Source of the DNA: Diaporthe sp. PMI_573
Taxonomy: Eukaryota > Ascomycota > Sordariomycetes > Diaporthales > Diaporthaceae
Reading direction: 5' to 3'
Assembly: GCA_021399435.1 (NCBI GenBank)
Contig: JAJTUP010000006.1
Coordinates: forward strand, 744,001 to 808,000
DNA: 64,000 nucleotides
The position numbers and the translations under genes are program-made. How positions within the stretch are numbered: the stretch's first letter is position 1; each line of letters opens with the position of its first letter. This document shows, piece by piece, positions 23,792 to 35,226 of this stretch. The notes beneath the pieces were generated by a model, which did no database searches, was not told where the DNA came from, and worked only from the letters and a program-made list of their open reading frames with translations.

Positions 23792-26662
23792 ATTGAGAGG
23801 CTGTAAGCCATGGACGAGCCCTCACACGTCCTCACAAGTCCTCACGAGCACCACCACTAGCACAGCTGATCACACCGGGTGGAGGATCTACGACGGATGG
23901 TTTTCTCGGTTGAGGGCCACCGAAGATCGACGGGAGCGGGAGACAGGACCAGGACGAGGGCCGTCGGGCCATCTTATTGACTGGCCACTCGACCAGCAAA
24001 GGCGCCATTGGCATCGCGGTAGATTTAAGCTTGTTCAGCAGCCGAAGATCTTTCTCGATCCTCGTCCCCTCCCCCCCACATGATGGCGTAGCAGCGACAA
24101 GCTGTCAGCGTGGTGTTAGAATACGAACCCCGGCAGCGATCAAACCCTATAGTAGAGACGTTGGTTCCTCGCACTGAGTCGTTTGTCTGACGGGACGAAT
24201 CCACAGACTCTGGCTGGTGGATCAGGACCGGGCCCAGACGTCGAGCGCGAACGAATGGCCCAAGATGGGATGGGTGGCATTTGCCCAGCGATGATACCTC
24301 AGAGCGGGCGCCCCAAACACCATATAAAACGTCCAGCCCGCGGCTCCCCTGACGCTCCGCGGTCCACCTCACCCGACGACCCCGCATCGCTCCCTCACGA
24401 TGCCTGCACCATTGGCCGCCAGAGGCCCACAGCCGATGGGTAGCTGGCTGTAAGCGAATTTCATCCGAAGGTTTCTGGAACAGACAGAATCGGGATGACG
24501 CTGCCTGTAGATAAGATGTCACCCGTCTGACAGCTGGACGAGGGAAGCTTGGAGAGACAATGGCTCTTGTTCGGGCGAGTCTTGTCCCGTCCTTCCGACG
24601 CTCAGACTCCTTTTTGACAGAAATACAGCTGTTGCACTGCCATAGCCGTGTTTCTGACAGTCAAATCCCACCCACCCTGCCACCTTGGACCCCATCGCAC
24701 AAAACCTTTCTTTCAAACGACACTTGTGATTGCAGCATTCACCCTTGCATTGTTTTGTCACCGAACACAATCTGTTGAAACTCAATACGGTGTGACGACC
24801 GACTCATTGGGTTCCAATCACACTGCCCATCCCGTTGCCCTCACTGTCACGACCCACCAACCTGGTAAGCGAAAGAGTAGTATGTCATCATCAAGGTGAT
24901 ACCTGGGATCCTCCAAGCCAAGAAGTGGATTGGTGTCATCATAGTATAGTAGTCACACATCTCGCTGGAGGCAGTCATGACTTGACTTCGGCACTACTCG
25001 CCCTAAAACTACCAGTAGATGAAAGAGCCGGTGACCAAATGCCGTGGTGAGGTTTGCCATCAGAGTTTACGCGAGACCGAATTGAGTTTCCTCCCAAGTC
25101 TTCTGTCTGAATCGTTTGGCACACGGGCGGCACCTGACAACCCCCACGATGACGGTCTACAAGCGCTGCCGCCGGGGAATTTTGTTGGGCTGAGTGCCGC
25201 CGAGGCTGAGGCTATCCGATGCCGTCGGCGAGAATAGCGCGAGCAGCCCAGCTCTCCCAGCGCGACGGTATTGGTCACGAATCGCTCCCGCCGAAACGAA
25301 CATCCTGGTGCCGTTTCCCGTGGTTGTCGTCCTCGGCATATGCATTAGTAGTCTACCCGGAAGAGAACCACAAACGAACTATTGTCCCCGGCGCTAAAGC
25401 CGGCTTGCTGCCTCGATTGAGGGCGATCTTGCCCGCAGTGGAAGGCCTTTGCGGTAAGAGGCTAATCTTTTGCCTCCGCACTTTTACGCGACTCTCCTAT
25501 GGCACGCTTGCCACCTTCAGCCTCCTAGTCCCAGCCAGTCGGAAGCGCCCATTCAACAATGGGTCTCCCGAAGTCGTCGCTTCCTGCGATGGCCACTGGA
25601 GAAATTTATTTTGACCAAGTGGAGACTCTACGTTCGGCGACGGCGTGTTGCCGTTCGACATGAGACTGGAATGGCGTCTTTACTAGAACGTTATGCGGTG
25701 CGATGAGGCCTGATTATCACCGGCCCGTTGGCTGCTCTCAGCTCGTTTTGAGAAAATTTCTTAGCTCTTCGCAATCCAGGTTACGCTTTGATCGTGCTTT
25801 CTACTGTGCATGATTTGGAATACCCTTTGAGGACAATATGATAAGCACGACGACTATCATTCTGTGCAGTGGCGACGGATGACGTGGCATGCTAGCTGTC
25901 ACGTTTAGAAGACCCTCAGAAGACGAGGTCCTACGATCCACAGTTCGGGCATCTCAGTTAGAGTAGCAAGGGAGAAGGGCTTAGAGAGACAGCCAATAGA
26001 TTCAAGGAGGGCGAAACGAACACATTTCGGCAGTAATGGAATCTACAGCACCCCAAACCATCTTTTCTGGATTGTGGAATCACCTCTGGATGGGTGGCAG
26101 TACTGCGCAATCAGGCATTTCTGTTACATAAAAACATTCGGGAAGCACTAACCGACACGCAATGAGAATGCATTGGAGGATCACAACCACACTGTTCATA
26201 TGCGAGTGATGTTTAGGGGTATTGATTGGGACCGCAAACAAGAATAACAGTAATGTGACACATGGTGTGACCACAAGTATAGGAGTTGCGTATGATATCG
26301 ATGACAAAATTGACCATTCCCTAACAGAGTAAAGAGTATTGGAACTGTTGATACATAATGAAACACTATCTTGTCATACGTAGAAAAGCTAGATGGTTAC
26401 GAAACTTTGCCAAACCTAGCGATTGTGTCCTCAGAATTCGTCCCAGCCAGAATTATCCGTCCATGAGCCGAAACTCGCGTCTAAGGTATCAAAAATGAAG
26501 TTTCAATAACGCCAATTGGCCCCTCCAAGACCCGATATCACTGAATTTTCCCAGGGTATCGCGAAGACCAACACAGTGTCGAAAAATAACACGGAAACAA
26601 AGGAAAGGCGAATAACTCGACTGTGTAAGCGTATACAGCATCGAGGTGGAGCGAGTGAGTGT
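23792..26662. other. Intergenic region, 2.9 kb, no gene recognised
   Basis: It spans the upstream side of the surface-protein gene and the 3' flank of the flotillin gene. Composition is mixed, AT-richer after about 25740. Open frames of up to 165 codons show no domain or consistent codon use. No transposon-like terminal repeats were found by eye. Confidence 0.5.
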
Positions 26663-28294
26663 TTAGTCTTGGCCGTTGGTCTTGGCGATCTCCTTGTTCT
26701 TCTCGACCTCCGCGGCCTGGTTGTTAAGGCGGCCGAATTGCCACTCGGGAAGAGTGATGCCGGTCTGCTCGTTGATGGTCTGCATCAGAGGCGGCAGCAT
26801 CTGGTAGACGTCTAGCTAAAGGTCAGCACTTTTCTCAAGTAGAAGTTGGTAGAGCCTTGATGAAGCCCCGTGTGTACTTACTGCGCATGGTGTCAACGCT
26901 GCTCGACGAGCCAGCCTCGCCCCCGGCCTGGGAACCGGTGTTCCACACGCTGATCTTGGGCTGCATGCCCTTCACGGCGTTGGCGTTGGCGTGGGCCAGC
27001 TCCACGTACGTGCCCTTCTCGATCATCATGTACTGGAGCAAGCCAGCCGGGCCTCCGAATGCCTGAGCCATCTGCCCATATGCAGACGCCATGGCGGAGA
27101 GACCCTCAGCCTCCTTCATCTGCAACTGCAGCTTGGCCTCGGCGTCCTTGAGCGCGGCATAGTTGGCGGCGTCCGCCCCGATGCGCGTCTTGTACGCATC
27201 GGCATCGGTGGCCTGGTTCGTCTTGCTCAGCTGGGCCGAGGCGTCGACCTGGACCTCGTAGGCGCGGGCGTCAGCGGCCTGCTGCTTGGCCTCGCGGGCG
27301 ATGGACGCCTTGACGACGTCGACGGCGCGGAGCCGCTCCATCTCGGCCGCGGCCCGCTTGATCTCGACTTCGCGCTTGAGCTCCGCGTCCCGGGACTCCG
27401 TGGCGCGGGTCGCCGTGATCTTGGCGATGTCCAGGTCGCGCTTGAGAGTCGTCTTGCGCGTGTCCAGGCTCGCCTCGGCCGACGCCCGCTCGCCGTCCCG
27501 CTCCGTCTTCTGCACCGCCGTCTCAGCGTTGATCTTGGCCAGCTCCCGCTCCTGCCTGCCCTTACGGTCTGCCTCGCCCACCGATCCCTTCTGCTGGGCG
27601 TCGGCGACGTCGATACGCGCCTGGTTGATGGCGCCCTCGTGCGCCTTGCGGGCGAGCGACTCGAAGTAGTTGGAGTTGGGCGCGTCGCGCAGCTCCTTGA
27701 CGTTGGCATTGTAGATCTTCAGGCCGAACTGGTCCAGCTCGCTCTGAATGTTGCGGAAGATGCGACGTTTGAACTCCTCACGCTCAGTGAAGATCTCTTC
27801 CATAGTCATGCTCGACACCAGGACTCGGACCTCTCCTTCAATGATGCCCTTGACGATGTTCTCCAGGAAGGTGGTCGTGTTCTTGCCCTTCGCGTTTGTG
27901 TCTGTGAGCAGCATGGCGTACTTCATTAGGGAGTCGCCGCGGTCCTCCTGATTGTGGACACCGCTGGGTTCAACTCTAGTTTTGGCATTTGCGCCACGAG
28001 CGTTGACATCAGGACCGACAGTGAAGACGACTGGGAGAAGAAATTGCAGCTTCTCCTTGGTCATAGCCTGCAAGTTCATGCCATAGTCGTGAGGTTGCAC
28101 ACTAGGCAGGCGAGTTAGCACATCATCCTTGATTATGAATTTGGCGTTCAAGTGTCTGCATACCTGAACCTGGTGCATCGTTGGAATGGGTAGATCCATG
28201 CTGATTTTGAGATCTTGACCGAGTCGATACCCATGCCTGTCAAGGCAAGGTACTCATCGGGTGCAGCGACCTTGTATGAGGGAAGCGGCGACAT
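26663..28294 (-). CDS. Flotillin-like SPFH/Band 7 protein
   Basis: Three minus-strand exons: 28294-28164, 28101-26882 and 26811-26663. Introns of 62 and 70 nt have GTATGC and GTAAGT donors, and the first contains GTGCTAAC. The product is 499 residues starting MSPLPSYKVAAPDEYLALTG. The SPFH domain covers roughly residues 1-200 (FQRCTRFS, then DYGMNLQAMTKEKLQF, GPDVNARGANAKTRVEPSGV, and IFTEREEFKRRIF). A long Ala/Glu/Lys-rich coiled coil (about 215-420) is the flotillin domain, followed by QMAQAFGGPAGLLQYMMIE. Family role: flotillins oligomerise on the inner plasma membrane through acylation and hydrophobic hairpins and organise microdomains. The C-terminus NVYQMLPPLMQTINEQTGIT depends on choosing the second of two adjacent AGs at the last intron; the first would give an unrelated early-stopping tail. 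Confidence 0.92.
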
Positions 28295-29985
28295 TGTTGC
28301 GATGTGGGTGGTGTTACTGTTGGAGGAAGATGTGGAACTCTCCTGATAAGACTCGGGTGAAGTTTGTTAAACTTTGTATGGTTCCGCAATAACCTCTGAG
28401 GATGTGATGTTGTAGTGGTCGATATATATATGTTCTAGAAATGCACTAGAAGCATGTGACTGGTGGTATAGATTGGACTGGTTGATTTTAAGTCTAAACG
28501 GTTCGTGGCTTGTGTTCCTAATTAAAATAGTGTGTCTGGTCTGTCTGTTGACATATAAGGAGTGCTTTGATATATTGGTACTATAACTTATTGACCGTTG
28601 ATTGTTGTTCACGATGACTCAAACTGGGTGGATTGTGATGCCATATATGTATTCCCAAGAAATCTCCAAGCAATCCTCCGATGAGCTGCAGGAACAACCT
28701 GATCTTTGTTGTTCTGCCTCACGGCCTTGCTCCTCCAGCCATCGGCCCTTGGCACGGCGGTCTTGTTTGGCTGTCCTTACTGCGACCCGCATTGGGCCGA
28801 ACCGGAACCGATGATTAGGCAGTGTAATACGGCTTCGCCCCGTTCAGGTGACTACCTGCGCCCGGTCTCTTTGTGTGGCTGTGATTACTCATGGTAGATG
28901 GAGAAACACGATCTTAGTGAGACGTGGTCGAGTTTTGGTTCTGTGCCCGAATCTGGTGGCAGTCCCCGACCAGTGTCAAATGCCAACCCCAGATCTTGGC
29001 ATTGACTGCCGCCATGCCACAATGGGAAATACATCGAATGATATCTCGCCCCGTGGATGGCTGGAACTTACCCAGAACAAGAGAACCGGAGAGTCGGCAC
29101 CTTTCGGAACCAACGAGAAACCAGGAATGAAGTCACTCGGAAGGAATGCAGGCAATATTCCGCGCAAATGCCGCAGCCCATTGTAAGGATTCTCGCGTCG
29201 CGAACAACGTGGCAGTGCAGATGCGCGAATATGGCTGCCTTGCGGTTTGCATCACGGTCCGCCCGAGCCATTTGTTGCAAGCATTCAAATCCTTGTCGAC
29301 CGAGGATCATTTTGCAGAATTCGGCAGCCTAAGGTATGCGAAACCGCCGTTACATATGCCCTGCTACAAGCTCTTGTTCATATGAAATGGAACATATGAA
29401 TTGAATATCAAGATTCTCTCGTAGAAAACTTTGTGATCACAAGTGCAATGGTTCCCGAGATATCGATTCGACACTGCGAACTTTGGTGGTAAGTGCAGGT
29501 ACATGTCGAATTCAAATCGCAACATGGAACTTTTCCGCTCGCTTTGGTCTATTGCCACTTGAGGCGCACAGCCACTCTCCTCATGGCGCTTATGTATCCT
29601 GAAATCACGCCAGGTCGAAATGGCGCTTCTAGCGCCACTGTCAGGCTCAATCTGGGGTCCCACGTGCCTTGGCTGCTTTGACATTTACTTGGCTCGGCTT
29701 ACATCGCGCGGAGACTTGACATATGACGCCGTCTTTCAAATATCGTCACTCACTCAGCCCAACGCTAGAAGAACAGCCAGGGCACAATCCATTGACTAGA
29801 CTCGCAGTCTGAATGTTCTCATTCTTGCATCCCAGTCCGATTCATACGATTCCATCATCGGAATGGGACTAACTCCTCATTTTTGTCACACTCACTTGGG
29901 CACTGTTCTTCCAAGTCCGCCATAGCATCGTGATTCTGCCTCAAAACAACATAGTGCTTGAGATCAAAACCAGCTATCACTGAAC
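28295..29985. other. Divergent intergenic region upstream of flotillin and a hypothetical gene
   Basis: Likely promoters for both flanking genes. AT-rich from 28370 to 28620, with a short ATATATAT run near 28423. No gene, RNA or repeat family is recognised. Confidence 0.5.
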
Positions 29986-30885
29986 ATGTCTGCCAAAATA
30001 CACGAGGAGGGTTCTGATGGGCGAGGAGAGCCATCCTTCTCAGCCCCTCCACCTTCCTATACCGAGGCAACAGTACCAGCAGGGTCACAGTCTCGGCCGC
30101 CGACGTACAACGAAAAGCCCGCCGCAGACCCCATAGACGAGCTTGTAAGTCGCCTGCCTTTCTTGGTCCGGGAGAGGCAGCAATCGCAAGCCAGCCAACG
30201 ATTCAGCGAGGACGATGCTCTCATGCAGCACATGATGCCCTTCATTAGGGACTTCTTCCTCGACTTTTCGACAGACAACAACGTGAAGAGGTACCGAAAC
30301 TCGCGAGACTCACTCTCGATGGAGTTGATGCTGGTCCCACAAGACGCGGCACGGAGTGACGAGGGTTGGCAACTCGCCGGACTCAGCGAGAGGAAGGAGC
30401 ATAGCGCATTTTTCAGGTTCAACGAAATCGCGGCACCAGATCAGCTCAGATGGGTGTCCAAGAATGGAGAGTCAATTCAGGTCCGCGACGATGCGGCAGA
30501 GGCGGACATGCTGTGGTGGCGTGACGAAGTGCATGCTGTCCGACTGGCCTCTGCTGTCCGGGGCGTCGTGACCCCTGAGCGGTCTGAGAAGAGCGAGGCA
30601 CGGCGTCAAGTGGGGATCGAGGAGCAAGAAGTATTATCAGAGCAGTCTGACAGCAAGCGAAAGTCTCCGATGCGATCTCTGTTCGGACTTTCGAAGAAAT
30701 CTCAACCACCAGTCGAGCGCGCAGTTCCCAAGGTACAAAACAAGACTTTTGCGACGGATTCACTGGGCAGCGTGCAGGTACATGTGCAGGCGGAGGAAGT
30801 TACTTTTCGGAGAGAAAATGATTTTGGATTGTGGGAGAGCTCCTCGGGGTGGGCCATTGTCATCCAGGCGACAGTATTATATTGA
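29986..30885 (+). CDS. Hypothetical protein with PPPSY motif
   Basis: A single open frame of 299 residues starts at ATG 29986 and uses TGA at 30883-30885. The N-terminus is disordered and contains APPPSYTEA and RPPTYNEKP, two PPxY motifs of the kind bound by WW domains of Nedd4/Rsp5-type ubiquitin ligases or arrestin-like adaptors. The middle (about residues 45-190) is charged and helical, with MPFIRDFFLDFS and aromatic patches (ADMLWWRDEVHAVRLA). A basic, Ser-rich linker (about 215-245) leads to a short beta-like C-terminus (SLGSVQVHVQAEEVTFRREN, then FGLWESSSGWAIVIQ). No signal peptide or membrane span is seen. I do not recognise the family; the two motifs suggest, by inference only, a ubiquitin-ligase client or adaptor. 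A further 3' exon cannot be excluded. Confidence 0.75.
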   Translation: MSAKIHEEGSDGRGEPSFSAPPPSYTEATVPAGSQSRPPTYNEKPAADPIDELVSRLPFLVRERQQSQASQRFSEDDALMQHMMPFIRDFFLDFSTDNNVKRYRNSRDSLSMELMLVPQDAARSDEGWQLAGLSERKEHSAFFRFNEIAAPDQLRWVSKNGESIQVRDDAAEADMLWWRDEVHAVRLASAVRGVVTPERSEKSEARRQVGIEEQEVLSEQSDSKRKSPMRSLFGLSKKSQPPVERAVPKVQNKTFATDSLGSVQVHVQAEEVTFRRENDFGLWESSSGWAIVIQATVLY

Positions 30886-31214
30886 TACGCCTCTTCTCGG
30901 CTATATAGGTAAGCACTCATCCATTTTAAGCCGATTCTGAGAATCAAATGCTATGCCCTTGATAACCTCTCTGTGAACACTTTCCTCGGGTGGATGGGTG
31001 GGAAGTTGTGCTTCTGAGGCTTCTGTGAATTGCCGATCAGTATGGAGACACCTCATGGCCATGTTCTCAATTCCCCTGGTAAGCTCGTATAAAACTCTAT
31101 AGACTGAAATGTAATAGCCTGTATCTATGGTCTTAGTCTCCCAGTACGCCTTGCTGCTCCCCCAGAAGCCCAATGCTCAAGCTAGGACCCAATCCCAAGC
31201 CACAATCCCTCCAC
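30886..31214. other. Short convergent 3' intergenic region
   Basis: 329 bases between the stops of two convergent genes. I see nothing beyond untranslated flanks. Confidence 0.5.
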
Positions 31215-31775
31215 CTAAGCCAAATCCTTCCGCAACACCAAGAAATATAAATCGTCCCTCAGCGCCTTGCCATTCACAAGGTCCTCATAAGGGAAAGGCC
31301 TCTTCTCCCCCTCCATAATCACATAGCCACGCCGCACATACCAAGCAATCAGCTCCTCCCTTAGCCACACAACCGTCATCTCCATCCGGGACGCGCCCAT
31401 CTCCTCGCGCGCATGCCTCTCGGCCTCGGCCAGCACCTGCCTCCCGATCCCGCCGTTCTGCAGCTTTGGGTTGACGGCGAACAGGCCAAAGTACGACAGA
31501 TCGCTGGGCGCCGGGTGCCGGAGGACCTCGCAGCACGCGAGGAGCTGGTCGTTGGGGGCGGCTGCAGAGGTGGCGAGAAGGACTTCGCCGCCCGGTGCTG
31601 TGATCTTGGCTAGCAGGCCGGCCTCGTCGATGCGCTCGTCCGTGATGAAGTCTGCTTCCGTGGTCCACCCCTGGCGGCTGGATTCGCCGCGGTACGCTGA
31701 CTTGACGAGGGCTAGCAGCGCCGGGATGTCGGCGGGTGTGGCCTTGCGGAAGGTGAGTGGTAAGGTGGCCCCCAT
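31215..31775 (-). CDS. GNAT-family N-acetyltransferase
   Basis: A single exon encodes 186 residues from ATG 31775. The GNAT fold is seen throughout: N-terminal LTFRKATPADIPALLALV (motif C), the YFGLFAVNPKLQNGGIGRQV block (motif A, with the Q-x-x-G-x-G acetyl-CoA pyrophosphate loop at QNGGIG), and EELIAWYVRRGYVIMEGEKR (motif B, with the Tyr that typically protonates the CoA thiolate). Length is typical for a small soluble member. Family role: transfer of acetyl from acetyl-CoA to a small amine or a peptide N-terminus; the acceptor cannot be predicted. The first part of the coding strand is strongly GC-biased. No partner gene is evident; palA upstream is in the same orientation but has its own stop and a ~760-base gap. 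Confidence 0.9.
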   Translation of the reverse strand: MGATLPLTFRKATPADIPALLALVKSAYRGESSRQGWTTEADFITDERIDEAGLLAKITAPGGEVLLATSAAAPNDQLLACCEVLRHPAPSDLSYFGLFAVNPKLQNGGIGRQVLAEAERHAREEMGASRMEMTVVWLREELIAWYVRRGYVIMEGEKRPFPYEDLVNGKALRDDLYFLVLRKDLA

Positions 31776-32534
31776 GATATTTTTTCTTCTCTCTTCCTGG
31801 TCGAGTTTGGTGGTCTGGGTAAGGGCTGAAGGGACGTCTGTCGTGAACTTGGGACGTGTTTGTAGGCGAGTGATAAGAACGGGTAAGCGTTCTTTGGGCG
31901 ACTCAAAGGAGTAGTATGAAGATATTCAGTTGCTGTTGAGGTCATCGACTGCTCTGTGAGCGACTCGTCTCGATGTTGGTCGCCGGCTTCGAGATTTATG
32001 GCGCGGCCCCTGAGCCGGAATGGCCCCTGTGCGCAACTGCGCACCTGCTACCCAAAGGCCGCCATCGCTGTGGGCCTTTCTTCTCTGAATTGATAATCTA
32101 ATCTCATCAATCTGGTAGCTCGAGTCATCCGTATCCTCCATGGCGAACCACACACAAAGGCGACAGCCTTAACTCTGACTGGCAATGAATCCTTTCCAAG
32201 TCTTCGAGTCATTGGTAGCGCTCGGGATCCAGCTCTGTTCGAGCCAAGCCAACCATGTCTAGTGTACATGCCGTACCTTGCAGTAATGCGCCGGGGGTAC
32301 TGTCACTGCAAGAACATCTCATCACTTATGTATTGTTCCAAACGACATGCCCTTTCTGACACGGTATACAGCATGCCACCACTGTTTCGATAGTATCCTC
32401 TGCTTATGCGAATGGAACTTTTCCAATACCTTATACGCCAACGCTCGATGTGCTGTGCTGTGCTGTGCTGTGCTGTTTAATGCTACATCCAAGATGTGTC
32501 CGGCCTGAGAAGCTCACACAAAGAACAATGTCCA
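31776..32534. other. Intergenic region between palA and the GNAT gene
   Basis: It holds the GNAT promoter, a pyrimidine-rich stretch on the GNAT coding strand near 31790, the palA 3' flank, and a TGCTG repeat (32451-32475). No further gene is seen. Confidence 0.5.
32451..32475. repeat. TGCTG pentanucleotide repeat, five copies
   Basis: Five perfect head-to-tail copies of TGCTG lie just beyond the palA stop (minus strand), so probably in its 3' UTR. A shorter run of the same unit is found near 46473 in the 3' flank of the SYLF gene. Confidence 0.9.
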
Positions 32535-35226
32535 TCAACCAAACCGGATCCCGGCATTGGGCTCCCACTTTCCGCCAACCGGTCCACCGCCACCTCCCGC
32601 CTGTCCTGGTTGACCACCACCGCCTCCTCCCGGCGACTGTGCGAACCTGATGCCCATCTCAGGGTTCCACATGCCTTGCAGCGGCTGCATCGACTGCCGC
32701 GGTTGCGGCTGCTCCGGCGGTTGGGCATCATCGTCCCGCGCCCAGGACTGGATGTGTGGCTCGGCCGGTGGTGACATCGGCGCCATCGGGGCAGGCGCGT
32801 TCTGGTAGTACTGCTGCGGAGGGCTTTGAGGGGCTTGGTAGCTGGGCTGGGGTGCCCGCTGGTGCTGGCCTAGAGATAGTGATGACAGGGGCGGCATACC
32901 AAGTTCCCTGTGATATGTCAGAAATCTGGCCGGGCGAAGGCAGTAGCAACAAGCTGCAACTTACTCTTCGAGTGCCCTCGACTCCTTCCGTCTCTCGCTT
33001 ACCCAGTCCCTGCATCGGTCTCTGAAGGTGCCGGCGATTTTGCTAAGATCGTTGTAGAACTTCCTTCCGGCCTCCACATTGCTGACAATCTCCTTGTACT
33101 TGTAATAGGCATTGTCCAACGCCTGCAGCGCGGCCTCCCGCTCCTTTGACCCTCGGTCGCCCGCGGCCTTCTTCTGAGCTTCAAACTCTCGGTTTGCACG
33201 CGTCACCTCCGCTAGGAACTTTTCCTGCTCTGCGTCATCCTTCTCGATCTGCGCTACGTCCGCCTCGTACATGCTATCTAGCCTCTTCTCGAAGAAGTCC
33301 TCAAAGTGTGCTGGCGCGATCTGAGTATTTGGGTACGTACGCTCTAGCCTCGCTGCTTCTTTCATGATGTCCGGTTTGATATCGTCGGCCTTGGCTTTCT
33401 CGCGCAGAGCTTCGGCGCGGCGACGCCGTCGTGACTCGAGGCGCAGGATGTCGTTGTAAGCACCACGGAGACGACCAAGGGCGGGCTTGATGGTTTCGTG
33501 GATTTCGGTCTTGCGACTCTGTGGTATGGCGTCCATGAGGGCGCGGTCGGACCCGGCAAGAACGGAGAGCGTGCTTTCGACTGCCAGCCACTTCTCACGG
33601 ACAGCTGCATCGCTGCTTGTGCTCACGCCAAAGTAGCCATCAATGTCGGCCGCCTGCTTCCAAAGTCTGGCACCTGTGGTGTCCTCTTTGCTGGAAGGCC
33701 TTGCCCAGCGCTGGGTTCCGTATTTCATGCGCAGTCGTTGGTCCTCTTCCTCCTCGGTGGCAAGAAGGGACCTTCCTTCATCGCATATTCCGCGGTCACT
33801 TGATCTCAGCTTATCGATGTCGGCAAAACTCCGCTGTACCCTGCTCAACGCATCTGCCTGCCTGATTTCCTCCGCGTGCTGTACCAGTGTTCCAGGTAGG
33901 CCAAGCGGCTTTTCCAGGGCTTGCAGCGATCCAGGAAGATTCAGTGACGACAGTATCTCGTGCAGCTTCTCGTTCAATTTCTCAAGGTCTTCTATGATGT
34001 TCTGATTGACCAGACGATCCCGCCTCTCCTCGTATATCGACACGGCAACATGAACGGAGTAGGGTACCAGCTTGCTGAAGAGGGGCGTTCCGAAATCAGT
34101 GTGGTCACCGAGATGCTCCGTGGGGTTGGCAACTTGTGGTGGGACACGAGCCACGGCCAAATTGGCACGTTCGAGAACTTTGAGTTCGGTCTTGGCAGGA
34201 ACGTGGTCTGGGACGGTCAGTAGCGGCCACGGCACTGTGGGGAAAGTGGTCTTCAAACTCACGTAGATAAATCACGTCGTTGTCCTTCTCTGCCCGTTTC
34301 AAGTCATCCTCAACCCTCCTCTTCAAGCCGTTAAGGTCGTCCGTGACAGCTTTGCTGAGGTAACCCCCCTTGCCCTCTTTTAAGCCTTCGTTCGCGCACA
34401 CGACGGCGTCAGTCAGGCGCGCAACCTCTTCTCCATATTTCCTCTTCTCCAGGCAGTCACAGGCAGCGCGGTACTGGGCAGCGGCGGCAAAGTGATGGTG
34501 TTTGGCGCTCACGTGATGGATCCAGGAACTGCTGATGGACTCGCTGTTCATGGCGGCCTCCCCAGCCAGATTGTACAGATCGCTAACGCGGGCGGCAACC
34601 TTGGAAATCGAGGCGTCCTTGTAGCCGTCTACCACGGCCTTCTGCCAGAAGCACTCCTGGCTCTGGGCCAGCTGCAGCTGGATAAGAGACTCGAGGGTGC
34701 TATCATCCAGGTCCTCGGGCGGGGTGGCCATGCGCAGCTCGGGGAGCACGGCATCCTTCATATGCTTGAAGACACCGGCAGCCTGGCTAAAGTAGTTGGC
34801 AGCGGTCTTGAGCCCCTCTGTGTTGGAGCGGTTGGAGGCAAGGGCCAGCTGTGAATATAGTACAGCGAGGTTGAAGAGGATGCTCATGAGCTCGAACTTG
34901 AGGTTGTTGTGCACGACGGGCCGCTCGGTGTTGTAGCCCAGGGCCGGGTACCAGGTGAAGTCGGCGCCTATGTCGATGGGGAACTTGCCCGAGATCCAGA
35001 CGAGCTGGGCAGCATAGGCCTGCAGCTTCTTGACACCGCTGGGGTGGGCTTCTCGCACGTTGGTGGCATCTCTCCGCAGGGCGTCAACGACCTCGAGGTC
35101 GTGACGGAACATGTCAGGGTGCTGGTCATATTTCTTGGAGATGTACTGCCGGATGGCGGTCGAGAGCGAAAGGTGGTTGGACTTGCGGAAGGGAATCGAC
35201 AGCTGGTTTGCACTGGGGTTCGCCAT
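32535..35226 (-). CDS. palA: pH-response regulator PalA/Rim20 (BRO1-domain protein)
   Basis: Three minus-strand exons: 35226-34263, 34207-32965 and 32907-32535. Introns of 55 and 57 nt have GTGAGT and GTAAGT donors and CTGAC branch points. The product is 859 residues. The BRO1 domain (about 1-380) starts with NQLSIPFRKSNHLSLSTAIR and includes LVWISGKFPIDIGADFTWYP. A coiled V-shaped domain (about 390-725) and a Pro/Gln/Gly-rich tail follow. The tail carries two copies of a W-x-P-x-x-G-I-R-F motif (WNPEMGIRF, WEPNAGIRFG), the second at the extreme C-terminus. Family role: Alix/AIP1-like scaffold that binds ESCRT-III Vps32/Snf7 and YPxL motifs of the PacC/Rim101 transcription factor, enabling its proteolytic activation at alkaline pH on endosomal or plasma membranes. 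Length and domain order match the family. No other pal gene lies in the window. Confidence 0.95.

Noticed and set aside
26812..26818. Upstream AG (CTTTAG) as acceptor of the last flotillin intron
   Set aside because: It gives a frame with an unrelated, early-stopping tail; the AG four bases on restores a family-like C-terminus.
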